Source of the DNA: Kytococcus aerolatus | GTDB taxonomy: Bacteria > Actinomycetota > Actinomycetes > Actinomycetales > Dermatophilaceae | Assembly (NCBI RefSeq): GCF_900187395.1 | Contig: NZ_FYEZ01000002.1 | Coordinates: 186,001 to 250,000, forward strand | Length of the DNA stretch: 64,000 bases | Reading direction: 5' to 3' | In this document: positions 26,480-38,075 of the stretch, one piece after another | Numbering within the stretch: the stretch's first letter is position 1 | Layout: each line of letters opens with the position of its first letter | Notes under the pieces: model-generated | What the model saw: only the letters and a program-made list of their open reading frames with translations | Database searches by the model: none | What the model was told of the DNA's origin: nothing | Translations under genes and position numbers: made by a program

Positions 26480-27592
26480 TCAGCGCTTCTCCTGGCGGGG
26501 GACCAGGACCTCCTCGTAGAGGAGCAACAGGCCGGCGGCCGTGGGGATGGCCAGCAGGGCGCCGAGGATCCCGAGCAGCGTGCCGCCGATGAGGGCCGCC
26601 ACCACGGTGACCGCTCCGGGCACGGACACCGTGCGCTTCATGATGTTCGGCACGATGACGTAGTTCTCGATCTGCTGGTAGATCCCGTAGTAGACGAGCA
26701 CGATGATCGCCGTCTTCACCGACACGCTCAGCGCGATGAGCCCGACGACCACGGCGCCGATCGTGGCACCGACCAGCGGGATGAGTCCCAGGAAGCCCAC
26801 GAGGACGGCGAGCACGGCCGCGTAGGGGATCCCGAGGACGGTCATCATGACCCAGCTGCAGGCGGCGTTGATGGTGGCCACCAGGAACTGCCCGGCGGCG
26901 TACCCGCCCACGCGGGCCATGATCCGCTCCGAGAGGTCCTGCACGCGCGTCCGGCGGGAGGCCGGGACCAGGGCGTACCCGGCACGCTTCACCTGCGGCA
27001 GCGTGGCGAGCAGGTAGAGCGTGAGCACCAGCACGGTGAAGGCACCGAAGGCCCCGGTGGCCACGACCCGGCCGGCCCCGAGGACCCCACCGGTGACCTG
27101 GCTGGCGAGCTCGCCGGAGGCCACCCGCTTCTGCAGCTCGTTCTGGAAGCGGTCGGTCAGCTGGAAGTCGCGGTCGGCCTGCTGGATCCACTCGTGCTCC
27201 AGCAGCTGCTGGGTGTAGGTGGGCGCGTCGTACATGAGCGCCGTCGACTCGTCCACGATGGGGGGGATGACCAGCGCACCGATCCCGGTGATGGCCACGA
27301 GCAGCCACAGGAAGACCACGCTTACGGCACCGCTGCGGCGCAGCCCGCGCCGCATGAGCATCTCGACCAGCGGGTTGAGCGTGAGGGCCAGGAAGATCGC
27401 GACGATGAGCAGCGTCACGACGTAGTCGAGGCGTCGCACGGCCAGGGCCAGGGCGATGGCGGTCAGCACCCCCAGGGCCCCGAGGAAGCCCAGGGTGAAC
27501 GCGCCGTGCCCCCCGAGGAGGCGCTGGGATGCGCCCTCGGAGGGGGACGGCGTGACGTCCGTCGCGCTCGGCGGGGTCGGGGGAGTGCTCAG
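26480..27592 (-). CDS. AI-2E family transporter (TqsA/YdiK-type permease), CTG start
   Basis: Polytopic membrane protein of 370 residues with about eight membrane segments, including the paired TM1-TM2 region LGALGVLTAIALALAVRRL and the conserved GLIPLVGATIGAVVVGLIAL and NYVIVPNIMKRTVSVPGAV blocks of the AI-2E exporter/PerM family. The physiological substrate is unknown. The only start in a sensible place is CTG at 27592, which overlaps the epimerase stop as CTGA and has GAGGGG five bases upstream. The next in-frame GTG lies inside the first membrane segment, and the frame continues upstream only as antisense to other genes. Confidence 0.82.
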   Translation of the reverse strand: MSTPPTPPSATDVTPSPSEGASQRLLGGHGAFTLGFLGALGVLTAIALALAVRRLDYVVTLLIVAIFLALTLNPLVEMLMRRGLRRSGAVSVVFLWLLVAITGIGALVIPPIVDESTALMYDAPTYTQQLLEHEWIQQADRDFQLTDRFQNELQKRVASGELASQVTGGVLGAGRVVATGAFGAFTVLVLTLYLLATLPQVKRAGYALVPASRRTRVQDLSERIMARVGGYAAGQFLVATINAACSWVMMTVLGIPYAAVLAVLVGFLGLIPLVGATIGAVVVGLIALSVSVKTAIIVLVYYGIYQQIENYVIVPNIMKRTVSVPGAVTVVAALIGGTLLGILGALLAIPTAAGLLLLYEEVLVPRQEKR

Positions 27593-28026
27593 TGGGACCC
27601 CTCGGCGGGCTGCACGAGCTCCACCAGCGCGCCCCCGGCGTCCTTCGGGTGGATGAAGTTGATCCGGCTGTTGGCGGTGCCGCGGCGGGGCTCCTCGTAG
27701 AGCAGGCGCAGGCCACGCTCGCGGAGGGTGGCGCACACGGCCTCGATGTCCTCGACGCGGTAGGCGACCTGCTGGATGCCGGGGCCCTTCTTCTCGAGGA
27801 AGGTCGCGATGGTGGACTCCGGGGTGAGCGGGGCCAGCAGCTGGATGCACGAGTCGCCGATGACCATCATCGCCTCCCGGACCCCCTGCTCGGGGTTCTC
27901 CTCGGTGTGGGCCAGCTCCATGCCGAGGACGTCGCGGTGGAAGGCGATCGCCTCGTCGAGATCGGTGACGGCCAGACCGACGTGGTCGATGGCGGTGAAC
28001 AGCGGGGCGGAGGAGTCGTGTGCCAT
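27589..28026 (-). CDS. mce: Methylmalonyl-CoA epimerase
   Basis: Interconverts (R)- and (S)-methylmalonyl-CoA in propionate metabolism. The 145-residue protein is a tandem betaalphabetabetabeta (glyoxalase-fold) enzyme with IDHVGLAVTDLDEAIAFHRD at the start, AYRVEDIEA in the middle and NFIHPKDAGGALVELVQP at the end, giving the metal-binding His/Gln/Glu set. The start has a leaderless promoter. Its stop overlaps the CTG of the AI-2E permease. Confidence 0.9.
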   Translation of the reverse strand: MAHDSSAPLFTAIDHVGLAVTDLDEAIAFHRDVLGMELAHTEENPEQGVREAMMVIGDSCIQLLAPLTPESTIATFLEKKGPGIQQVAYRVEDIEAVCATLRERGLRLLYEEPRRGTANSRINFIHPKDAGGALVELVQPAEGSH

Positions 28027-28038
28027 GGGCGCAGCCTA
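28024..28038 (-). promoter_or_regulatory. Leaderless-type promoter of mce
   Basis: Minus-strand TAGGCT (complement of 28033-28038), six bases, ATG. Divergent to the promoter at 28097. Confidence 0.6.
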
Positions 28039-28096
28039 GTCCGCCCGGTGGTGCCGGCGGTGGGCTCCTCCGCGGGGCCGGCCCCGTCCCCGGGCC

Positions 28097-28111
28097 TAGC
28101 GTGGGGCCATG
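28097..28111 (+). promoter_or_regulatory. Leaderless-type promoter of the amidohydrolase
   Basis: TAGCGT at 28097-28102, six bases, ATG 28109. Confidence 0.6.
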
Positions 28112-29680
28112 GGTGAGCTGGTGGTCAGGCAGGTGCATGTCGTCCCGCTCGACGCGGCGCCGAGCGCTCCGGGGACGGAGCCCGTCGACCTCCTCCTGCG
28201 CGACGGTCGCCTCACCGCCGTGGGGCCGGGCCTGCCCCGCCCGGCGGGGGCCGAGGTCCTCGAGGCCGACGGGCGCTGGGTGGTCCCCGGTCTGTGGGAC
28301 CACCACGTGCACGCCGGCCAGCTCGGTGCCACCCGCGGCCGGCTCGACCTCTCGGCCGCCCGGTCGCCCCAGGAGGCGGCGCAGCGGGTGCGGGAGCGGC
28401 TCGCCGCGGCACGGCCCCTGCCCGCCACCGGGGTGCTCACGGGGTGGGGGCACCGCGCCGACCGGTGGGCGCAGGCCCCGACCCGGGCGCTGCTCGATGA
28501 GGCCTCGCCCCGGGTGCCGGTCGTGCTCATCAGCGCTGACGGGCACCACGGGTGGCTCAACAGCACGGCGCTGACCCTCCTCGGCGGGCCGTACGACCGG
28601 AGCGGGCTGGTGCGGGAGGCGGAGTGGTTCGCCCTCTACGACCGGCTCAACCACCTGCCCGGGGCGCAGGAGACCACCGAGCAGGGGGTGCGGGAGGTCG
28701 TGGCGGAGGCGCACCGGCTCGGCATCGTGGGGATCACCGACCTGGAGCTCGGTCGCCCATGGGTGGACTGGCCGCGCCGGCTGGCCGAGGGGGTGGGGCC
28801 GCTGCGGGTGCGCACGGGCGTGTACGTGCCGGGGCTCGAGGAGGTGGAGGCCGCCGGACTGCGCACCGGCGACGCCCTGCCCGGCACCGAGGGCCTGGTG
28901 CGGATGGGGCCGCTCAAGCTCTTCGGCGACGGCTCCCTGGGCACGCGGACGGCTTGGTGCCGGGCCCCGTACGCGGACGCCCCCGGTCGGGACGCGGAAG
29001 GGCGGGGCGAGGGCAGCGCCGGTGGGTCGTCGGTCGCCGGCGCCCCGCAGCTGACCTCCGCCGAGCTCCACGACCTGCTGGGCCGGGCCCGCACCCACGG
29101 TCTGGAGGTGGCCGTCCACGCCATCGGGGACGCGGCGGTGGGGCAGGCGCTCGCGGCCCTCGCCGCCACCGGGGTGGTCGGAAGCGTCGAGCACGCCCAG
29201 CTGGTGGGAGAGGAGGAGCTCGCCCGGTGGCGTGGCCTGCCGGTGCGGGCCGGGGTCCAGCCGGCCCACCTGCTCGACGACCGGTCCGCCGCCGAGCGGG
29301 CCTGGCCGGACCGCACCGGGCAGGTGCTGCCGCTGCGCCGCCTGGTCGACGCGGGCGTCGAGCTCGCAATGGGCTCCGACGCGCCCTTCGGCACCCCCGA
29401 CCCCTGGCTGGCGGTGGCCGCCGCCGTGCACCGTGCCCGGCCGGGGGAGGACCCCTGGCACCCCGAGCTCGCCCTGACGCCGCGGGAGGCGCTGGCCGCC
29501 TCGGTGGACGGTCAGCGGGTCCGGGCCGGGGCACGGGGCGACCTGGTGCTCCTGGACGCCGACCCCCTCGGCGCGGACCTGGCCGCCCCGACCAGCAGCG
29601 ATCTCGCCGCCCGGCTGGAGAGGGTGGGCGTGGCCGCGACGGTGGTGGCCGGCCGGGTGGTCCACCAGCGGGAGGGCTGA
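28109..29680 (+). CDS. Amidohydrolase family protein (YtcJ-like, amidohydrolase_3)
   Basis: Metal-dependent hydrolase of 523 residues. The first metal site is HVH (H66 and H68) in PGLWDHHVHAG, with later blocks GPLKLFGDGSLGTRT, VAVHAIGDAAV, GSVEHAQLV and GSDAPFGTPDPWLAV matching the YtcJ/amidohydrolase_3 group. Members act on N-substituted formamides or amides, but the substrate here cannot be told. Residues about 290-312 form a Gly/Ser-rich insert in the barrel. It is monocistronic, with a leaderless promoter. Confidence 0.85.
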   Translation: MGELVVRQVHVVPLDAAPSAPGTEPVDLLLRDGRLTAVGPGLPRPAGAEVLEADGRWVVPGLWDHHVHAGQLGATRGRLDLSAARSPQEAAQRVRERLAAARPLPATGVLTGWGHRADRWAQAPTRALLDEASPRVPVVLISADGHHGWLNSTALTLLGGPYDRSGLVREAEWFALYDRLNHLPGAQETTEQGVREVVAEAHRLGIVGITDLELGRPWVDWPRRLAEGVGPLRVRTGVYVPGLEEVEAAGLRTGDALPGTEGLVRMGPLKLFGDGSLGTRTAWCRAPYADAPGRDAEGRGEGSAGGSSVAGAPQLTSAELHDLLGRARTHGLEVAVHAIGDAAVGQALAALAATGVVGSVEHAQLVGEEELARWRGLPVRAGVQPAHLLDDRSAAERAWPDRTGQVLPLRRLVDAGVELAMGSDAPFGTPDPWLAVAAAVHRARPGEDPWHPELALTPREALAASVDGQRVRAGARGDLVLLDADPLGADLAAPTSSDLAARLERVGVAATVVAGRVVHQREG

Positions 29681-29721
29681 CCGGCCCGCCTCCGCACAGC
29701 GTGGCCGGGGTCACATCGGGG

Positions 29722-29727
29722 TAGTGT
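29722..29727 (+). promoter_or_regulatory. Probable -10 element of the thiolase operon
   Basis: TAGTGT about 40 bases before the thiolase ATG, leaving a short leader with a GGAGG binding site. Confidence 0.45.
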
Positions 29728-29767
29728 GCGGGGCGCACCACACGTCACCCCGTACCCGGAGGTACCC

Positions 29768-30973
29768 ATGAGCCAGTCCGACCCCACCGTCATCGTTTCC
29801 GGCGCCCGCACGCCGATGGGCCGCATGCAGGGAGCCCTGGGCAGCCTGTCCGGCGCCGAGCTGGGTGGTGTGGCGATCAAGGCTGCCCTGGAGCGTGGCA
29901 CGGTCGACGCCGCCGAGGTCGACTACGTGATCATGGGCCAGGTCCTCACCGCCGGCGCCGGCCAGATCCCCGCCCGCCAGGCCGCGGTCGCCGGTGGCAT
30001 CTCCATGGACGTCCCGGCCCTCACCATCAACAAGGTCTGCCTCTCCGGCCTGAACGCCATCGCGCTGGCCGACCAGACCATCCGCGCCGGCGAGTTCGAG
30101 TGCGTCGTGGCCGGTGGTCAGGAGTCCATGACCAACGCCCCGCACCTGCTGCCCAAGTCCCGCGGCGGGTTCAAGTACGGCGACGTGACCCTCAAGGACC
30201 ACATGGACCTCGACGGCCTGTGGGACGTGTTCACCGACCAGGCGATGGGTGGCCTCACCGAGTCCGCCAACCGGGAGGACCGCGGCGGTGTGCTGACCCG
30301 CGCCGAGCAGGACGAGTTCGCCGCCCGTTCCCACCAGCTGGCCTCCGAGGCGGTGGAGAAGGGCGTGTTCGCCGAGGAGATCGCCCCGGTGAGCGTCCCG
30401 CAGCGCAAGGGTGACCCGATCGAGGTCACCACCGACGAGGGCATCCGCCCCGACACGACCGTCGACTCGCTGGCCAAGCTGCGCCCCGCCTTCAGCAAGG
30501 AGGGCACCATCACCGCCGGCTCGGCCTCGCAGATCTCCGACGGTGCCTGCGCCGTGGTGACCATGAAGAAGTCGAAGGCCGAGGAGCTGGGGCTGGAGTG
30601 GATCGCCGAGATCGGCGCCCACGGCGTGGTCTCCGGCCCGGACTCCAGCCTGCAGCTGCAGCCGGCCAACGCCATTCGCGCCGCCCTGGCCAAGGAGGGC
30701 GTGGCCGTGGAGGACGTCGACCTCTTCGAGATCAACGAGGCCTTCGCCGCCGTCGGCATCGCCAGCGCCCGCGACCTGGGCGTCAGCGAGGACAAGGTGA
30801 ACGTCAACGGTGGCGCGATCGCCCTGGGTCACCCCATCGGTGCCTCCGGTGCCCGCCTGGTGCTCACCCTCGCCCTGGAGCTCAAGCGCCGCGGCGGCGG
30901 CATTGGTGTGGCCGCCCTGTGCGGTGGTGGCGGTCAGGGTGACGCCCTGGTCCTGCGCGTGCCGAAGGCCTGA
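29768..30973 (+). CDS. Acetyl-CoA C-acetyltransferase (thiolase)
   Basis: Condenses or cleaves acetoacetyl-CoA or longer 3-ketoacyl-CoA. The 401-residue protein has the nucleophilic Cys91 in [21 protein letters not shown], the catalytic His block [16 protein letters not shown] and the second Cys in [14 protein letters not shown] 29768 has GGAGG five bases upstream. Followed after five bases by a UPF0045 gene. Could serve PHB synthesis, fatty-acid oxidation or phenylacetate degradation; the family alone does not say. Confidence 0.93.
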   Translation: MSQSDPTVIVSGARTPMGRMQGALGSLSGAELGGVAIKAALERGTVDAAEVDYVIMGQVLTAGAGQIPARQAAVAGGISMDVPALTINKVCLSGLNAIALADQTIRAGEFECVVAGGQESMTNAPHLLPKSRGGFKYGDVTLKDHMDLDGLWDVFTDQAMGGLTESANREDRGGVLTRAEQDEFAARSHQLASEAVEKGVFAEEIAPVSVPQRKGDPIEVTTDEGIRPDTTVDSLAKLRPAFSKEGTITAGSASQISDGACAVVTMKKSKAEELGLEWIAEIGAHGVVSGPDSSLQLQPANAIRAALAKEGVAVEDVDLFEINEAFAAVGIASARDLGVSEDKVNVNGGAIALGHPIGASGARLVLTLALELKRRGGGIGVAALCGGGGQGDALVLRVPKA

Positions 30974-30978
30974 CCGGC

Positions 30979-31281
30979 GTGCTCGTCGCCTTCAGCATCG
31001 CGCCCTCCGCGGAGGACCCCGAGGGTGGGGTGAGTGAGGCCGTGGCCCGGGCGGTGGGCATCGTCCGGGCCTCCGGCCTGCCGAACCGCACCGACGCGAT
31101 GTTCACCACTCTCGAGGGGGAGTGGGACGAGTGCATGGCGGTGATCAAGGAGTGCGTGGACACCCTGGCGGCCGAGTCGCCGCGGGTGTCGCTGGTGCTC
31201 AAGGCCGACATCCGTCCCGGGTGGACCGGGCAGCTCCAGGCCAAGGTGGAGCGCGTGGAGCGGCACCTGGCCGAGGGCTGA
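30979..31281 (+). CDS. UPF0045 / MTH1187-family protein
   Basis: Small 100-residue cytoplasmic protein of the MTH1187/YkoF-like thiamine-binding fold (LVAFSIAPSAEDPEGGVSEAV at the start; SLVLKADIRPGWTGQLQAKV later, quoted in parts). Some relatives bind thiamine or HMP, but the role is unproven. GTG start five bases after the thiolase stop, then a 20-base-pair hairpin terminator. Confidence 0.85.
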   Translation: MLVAFSIAPSAEDPEGGVSEAVARAVGIVRASGLPNRTDAMFTTLEGEWDECMAVIKECVDTLAAESPRVSLVLKADIRPGWTGQLQAKVERVERHLAEG

Positions 31282-31314
31282 GGCCCACGACCAGGAGCAC
31301 GCCGAGACCCACCA

Positions 31315-31358
31315 CGAGGGCCGGGCCGGGACGGGGAACCGTTCCGGCCCGGCCCTCG
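31315..31358 (+). terminator. Hairpin terminator of the thiolase-UPF0045 operon
   Basis: Twenty-base arms (31315-31334 and 31339-31358) with one G-U pair and a GGAA tetraloop. GNRA-type loops stabilise such stems. Confidence 0.8.
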
Positions 31359-31385
31359 GCGCTGGGTGGGGGCGCCGCCACTGCG

Positions 31386-31391
31386 TATCGT
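31386..31391 (+). promoter_or_regulatory. Probable -10 element of the thioredoxin/TPR gene
   Basis: TATCGT about 94 bases before the ATG at 31485. A CTGGGT 18 bases upstream is a weak -35. Confidence 0.4.
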
Positions 31392-31484
31392 GGGGCCCAG
31401 CCGAGTCCGTGTGGACTCATGACCGTTCCGGCCCCTGGGCCGACCCCGACGACCCGTCGGCCGCCCGGCCGACCAGGAGGAAAC

Positions 31485-32555
31485 ATGTCTTCCCAGCCCT
31501 TCTCCCGCGCCAGCCTCGCCGGGGCGGTGGACCTCACCGGTCTGAAGCAGCAGCAGGTCCAGCAGCAGGTGGCGGACGCCCGCCAGGGCGGCGCTCCGAC
31601 CGGGGCCGCGCAGCCCGCTGGCGGTCCGTCCCAGCCCGGAGCGGCCCAGGCCGCACCGGCGGGTGCCCCGGGGCAGCCCGACCCCCGGGCCACTGTGGTG
31701 GCCGTCGACCTCGACAGCTTCGGTCAGGTCCTGCAGGACTCGGCGGTGGTCCCGGCGCTGCTCGTGCTGTGGAGCCCGGAGATCCCCGGGGCGCTGGAGT
31801 TCGTGCAGACCATGGAGAAGGTGGCCCTGGAGCACGAGGGGCGCTACCGACTGGCCACCGCGAACGTGGCTGCCCACCCGGAGATGATGCAGGCCTTCCA
31901 GATCCCGGAGCTGCCGGAGGCGATGACGATCGCCGTGCTCCAGGGCCAGCCGATGCCGCTCTTCGGCGGGGCGCAGCCGGAGGAGGTCGTCCGCCAGGCG
32001 ATGGCCGAGTTCCTCAACGCCGCGGCGCAGTACGGGGTCACCGGGCGGGCGAACCCGGGCGTCTCCGGGTCGGTCTCGGACCCGGAGGGGCAGTCCACCG
32101 CGCCGCTCGGCGAGGGGGAGGCCGCCGCGGCGGAGGAGTCGCTCTCGCCGCACCTGGAGGCCGCCTACACGGCCATCGACGCGGGGGACTTCGATGCGGC
32201 GCTGGCGGCCTTCGACGCCCAGCTCGCCGAGCAGCCGGAGGACGAGGAGGCCCGGCTGGGCCGCCAGCAGGTGGTGCTCCTGCAGCGCGCCGGCTCGCTG
32301 GACGCCACCGCCGTGCGGGAGGCTGCGGCGGCGAACGCGCAGGACGTCCAGGCCCAGATGCAGGCCGCGGACCTGGACCTGCTCGGCGGCCACGTCGAGG
32401 ATGCCTTCGACCGCCTCATCGACACCGTGAAGGTCACCGCCGACGAGGACCGCGACGCCGTGCGGGCCCGTCTGCTGGAGCTCTTCGAGATGGTCGGCTC
32501 GGTCGACCCGCGCGTGCGCAGCGCGCGTAGCCGCCTCATGAGCGCCCTGTTCTGA
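31485..32555 (+). CDS. Thioredoxin-domain/TPR co-chaperone (CnoX-like)
   Basis: The 356-residue protein has a Gln/Ala/Pro-rich linker at the N-terminus (about 15-68), a thioredoxin fold (about 70-175) in which the CxxC site is replaced (LVLWSPEIPGALEF), and a C-terminal TPR-like helical region (about 210-356, HLEAAYTAIDAGDFDAALAAF). This layout matches CnoX/YbbN co-chaperones, which protect clients and hand them to GroEL or DnaK. Lack of both cysteines means no redox activity. Start ATG follows AGGAGG with four-base spacing. Confidence 0.85.
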   Translation: MSSQPFSRASLAGAVDLTGLKQQQVQQQVADARQGGAPTGAAQPAGGPSQPGAAQAAPAGAPGQPDPRATVVAVDLDSFGQVLQDSAVVPALLVLWSPEIPGALEFVQTMEKVALEHEGRYRLATANVAAHPEMMQAFQIPELPEAMTIAVLQGQPMPLFGGAQPEEVVRQAMAEFLNAAAQYGVTGRANPGVSGSVSDPEGQSTAPLGEGEAAAAEESLSPHLEAAYTAIDAGDFDAALAAFDAQLAEQPEDEEARLGRQQVVLLQRAGSLDATAVREAAAANAQDVQAQMQAADLDLLGGHVEDAFDRLIDTVKVTADEDRDAVRARLLELFEMVGSVDPRVRSARSRLMSALF

Positions 32556-32592
32556 GGGCGCCGGCCGGTTGGAGTGCCGCCGCCCCGCCCGC

Positions 32593-35500
32593 TCAGCCTT
32601 CCTGCGCCGGGGTGAACCAGACGGCGCCCAGCGGGGGCACCCGCACGACGGCCGAGGCGGGCAGCCCGTCCCAGGGCACCTCCTCGGCCACCACCGAGCC
32701 CAGGTTGCCCACCCCGGAGCCGCCGTACTCGGTGGCGTCGGTGTTGAGCACCTCGTCCCAGCGGCCGGCGTGCGGGAGACCCACCCGGAACTCCTCGTGC
32801 GGGCCGCCGGAGAAGTTCACGACCACCGCCACCGTGCCGCCGGCGGAGTGGGGTGCCTCGGCGAAGCGCAGGAAGCTGATGACGTTCCCCGCCGCGTTGT
32901 CCGCGTCGATCCACCGGAAGCCGTTCGGCTGGTGGTCCACCTGCCACAGGGCCGGCAGCTCGGTGTAGCGGGCGTTGAGATCGCGCACCACCTGCTGCAC
33001 GCCGTGGCGCAGCGGGTCGCCGGAGATGTCGAAGTCCAGCCCCGAGCCGTCCGACCACTCCCGCGGCACACCCAGCTCGTTGCCCATGAAGAGCAGCTGC
33101 TTGCCGGGGTGGGACCACATGAACGCCAGGTAGGCGCGCACCCCGGCGTACTTCTGCCAGGTGTCACCGGGCATCTTCGCCACCAGCGAGCCCTTGCCGT
33201 GCACGACCTCGTCGTGGCTGATCGGCAGCACGTAGCGCTCCGAGTAGGCGTAGACCATGGAGAAGGTCAGCTCGTGGTGGTGGTGCTGCCGGTGGACCGG
33301 GTCCTTCTGCACGTACTGCAGCGAGTCGTGCATCCACCCCATGTTCCACTTCATGGAGAAGCCCAGACCGCCCTCGTGGGTGGGGGCGGTGACGCCCGGC
33401 CAGGCGGTGGACTCCTCGGCGATCGTCACGATGCCGGGGTGCAGCCGGTGCGCGGTGGCGTTGGTCTCCTGGAGCAGCTGGACGGCCTCCAGGTTCTCCC
33501 GGCCGCCGTACTGGTTCGGCGCCCACTGGCCCTCCTCGCGGGAGTAGTCCAGGTAGAGCATCGAGGCCACGGCGTCCACGCGCAGGCCGTCGAGGTGGAA
33601 CTCCTCCAGCCAGTACAGGGCGTTGGCCACGAGGAAGTTGCGCACCTCGTGCCGGCCGAAGTCGAAGACGTGGGTGCCCCAGTCGGGCTGGTCGCCGCGA
33701 CGCGGGTCCGGGTGCTCGTAGAGCGGCTGCCCGTCGAAGCGGGCCAGCGCCCACTCGTCCTTCGGGAAGTGCCCGGGCACCCAGTCCACGATCACGCCGA
33801 TCCCCGCGGCGTGCAAGCGGTCCACCAGGTGACGGAACTCGTCCGGCGTGCCGAAGCGGGAGCTCGGCGCGTAGTAGCCGGTCACCTGGTAGCCCCAGCT
33901 GGGGCCGTAGGGGTGCTCGGCCACGGGCATGAGCTCCACGTGGGTGAAGCCCATCTCCTGCACGTAGTCCACGAGCTCGTCGGCCAGCTCCCGGTAGTCC
34001 AACCCCTGCCGCCAGGAGCCGAGGTGCACCTCGTAGGTCGACATCGGCCGGGTCTGCGGGTCGGTCTCCGCCCGGTCGCGCATCCAGCGATCGTCGGTCC
34101 ACGCGAAGGCGGCCGCGCTGGAGTCGTCCACGATCGAGGCGGTCGCCGGCGGCACCTCGGTGCGGCGCGCCATCGGGTCGGCCTTGGTGAGCACCTGCCC
34201 CTCGGCGGTGGTGATGCGGAACTTGTACCGCTCCCCGGCGCCGATGCCGGGCACGAACAGCTCCCAGACCCCGGAGGACCCCAGGGAGCGCATGGCGTGC
34301 GCCCTGCCGTCCCAGTGGTTGAAGTCACCCACCACCTGCACCCCGCGGGCGTTCGGGGCCCACACGGTGAAGGCCACTCCGGTGGAGTCGCCCATCGGTC
34401 CGGGGGCGGTGCGCACGTGGGCGCCGAGGAAGGTCCACAGCTGCTCGTGGCGGCCTTCGGCGAAGAGATGCAGGTCCATCTCGCCGACGGTCGGCAGGTG
34501 GCGGTAGGGGTCGTCCTGGGTGATCGGCTCGCCGAGCGAGCCGTCGGCGGTGGGCCAGGAGACCTCGAGCCGGTAGTCGCACGGGTCCACGCCGCGCAGG
34601 TGCGCGCCGAAGACGCCCTCGGCGCGGTGCGGCAGCTCGTGGCGGCTGCCGTCGGACAGCACGGCCACGACGCGGCGGGCGTCGGGGCGCAGGGCCCGGA
34701 CCACGACACCGTCGGAGACCGGGTGCATGCCGAGCGTGGCGTGCGGGTCGTGGGCCCGTCCGCGGCTGAGGCGGTGGGCCTCCTCGCGGGTGATGTGCGC
34801 GGGGTCGGAGTGCGTCAGGGCCAGGTGCATGCGGGTGGCTCCGCCCTGCGCCTCCCCACCGGGGGCGGGGGTCTCCTCGGGATCCAGCGGGATGTCCAGG
34901 AGGCGCTCCAGCCCGGCCACCGGGATGCCCACCCACTCGGTACGGTTCTGGGACTCGTAGGCCACCTCGTAGCAGGCCTTGTCCACCTCCAGGGCGTCCA
35001 GCAGTGCCTGCGGGGCCAGGGAGTCCTCCCCGGCCACGGCCGTGTACCCCTCGAGGAAGGCCGCCCGGACCCGCCGGGCCCAGGTGGTCACTCGCTCGGC
35101 CTCGGCGGGGTCCGCGGCGGCCACGGTGCCGGCCACGTAGTCGAAGGACCGGAGCATGCCGGCCAGGTCGCGCAGCGGCAGGTCGTACGCGCGCCGCTCC
35201 TGGACGGGGCGGAGCGGCTCGCCCTCGAAGTCGATGACCACCCAGCCGCGGTTCGGGACGTCCATCACCTGTCCGAGGTGGAGGTCGCCGTGGATGCGCT
35301 GCAGCGCCGGCCAGGGCAGGTCGGCCAGGGCGTCGATGCGTGCCCGCGCCTCCGCCTGGAGCGGGGCCAGGCGGGGAGCCTGGGCGACCGCCCGGTCGAG
35401 CCGGTCGTGGAGGCGACGCAGCAGCTCGGCGCGGTGCTCCTCGTCGGGCTCCACGGTGCCCAGGGCAGCCGCGAGGTCCTGGTGGACGCTGGCGGTCACC

Positions 35501-36317
35501 TCGCCGAGGCGGCGGGCCCGCTTGCGGAAGCCCCGTCCCTCCCGGCAGGCGGCGAGGGCCACGCGCCAGGCGTCGTCCACGTCGCCGAGGTACTCGTTGG
35601 CGAAGGCGAGCTGACCGGTGACCTGCCCCTCGCCCTCGGTGTCGGGCCAGGTGCCGTCGATCGCCCCGATGGGCGTGGGGATGTAGTCCGAGCCGTGCTG
35701 GGCCAGCTGCATCTGCAGCTCGATGTCCGGGTTCTTGCCCGGCTGGAGCACGCGGAAGATCTTCACCGTGGCGCTCTCGCGGCGCTGCCGCTTGAGCCCA
35801 CCGCCCATGGTGGTCACGGCGATCGTGGTGTTGGACTGCTCGCCGGTGAGCACGCGGGCCCCGGTCACCACGTAGGGCGGCTTGTAGGCACGGCGGCGCT
35901 TGAGCGGGGTGCCGGTCATGGTGCACACGCCCTGTCCGTAGCTCGTCTCCCGGTCCGACATCGCCATGATCGAGGCGGCGTAGGCCGGGTCGTGCGCACC
36001 GTCGTAGACCAGGCCGGTGGCCTCCGGGTCCTCCGAGAGGCCCAGGGCCGCCAGGCGGATCTCGCCGAGCAGGGCCTTCTTCGCCCCCTTGAGCTTGGCG
36101 GTGCGGATGGTCAGCGGCACCTGGTAGATGGTTGCCGGGGAGCTCGCACGGTCGGCCACGAAGAGGGTGGAGAGCGCCACGCTGGTGCCCTCGGGGTCCA
36201 CCACGTCGCCCATCCGGACGGTGCCGATGCGCTGCAGCCGCGGCTCGTGGGTCCGGCCGACGAACCACCGCTGCCGCGGCATCCACTCGGTGAGGAGGTG
36301 CTTCAGGGTGCTCGGGC

Positions 36318-36321
<4 letters not shown>
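32593..36321 (-). CDS. Maltokinase - 1,4-alpha-glucan branching enzyme fusion
   Basis: One 1242-residue protein. Residues about 1-480 are maltokinase (Mak/Pep2), with the kinase catalytic loop HGDLHLGQ at 344-351 and IDFEGEP at 363-369; it phosphorylates maltose to maltose 1-phosphate. Residues about 505-1242 are GlgB: an N-terminal carbohydrate-binding module, GlgB E-set domain ([20 protein letters not shown]) and GH13 barrel ([36 protein letters not shown]). It branches the linear glucan made by GlgE. ATG overlaps the treS stop by four bases. An internal ATG at codon 498 could allow a separate GlgB, but without a clear binding site. Confidence 0.92.
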
Positions 36322-38071
<1,750 letters not shown>

Positions 38072-38075
<4 letters not shown>

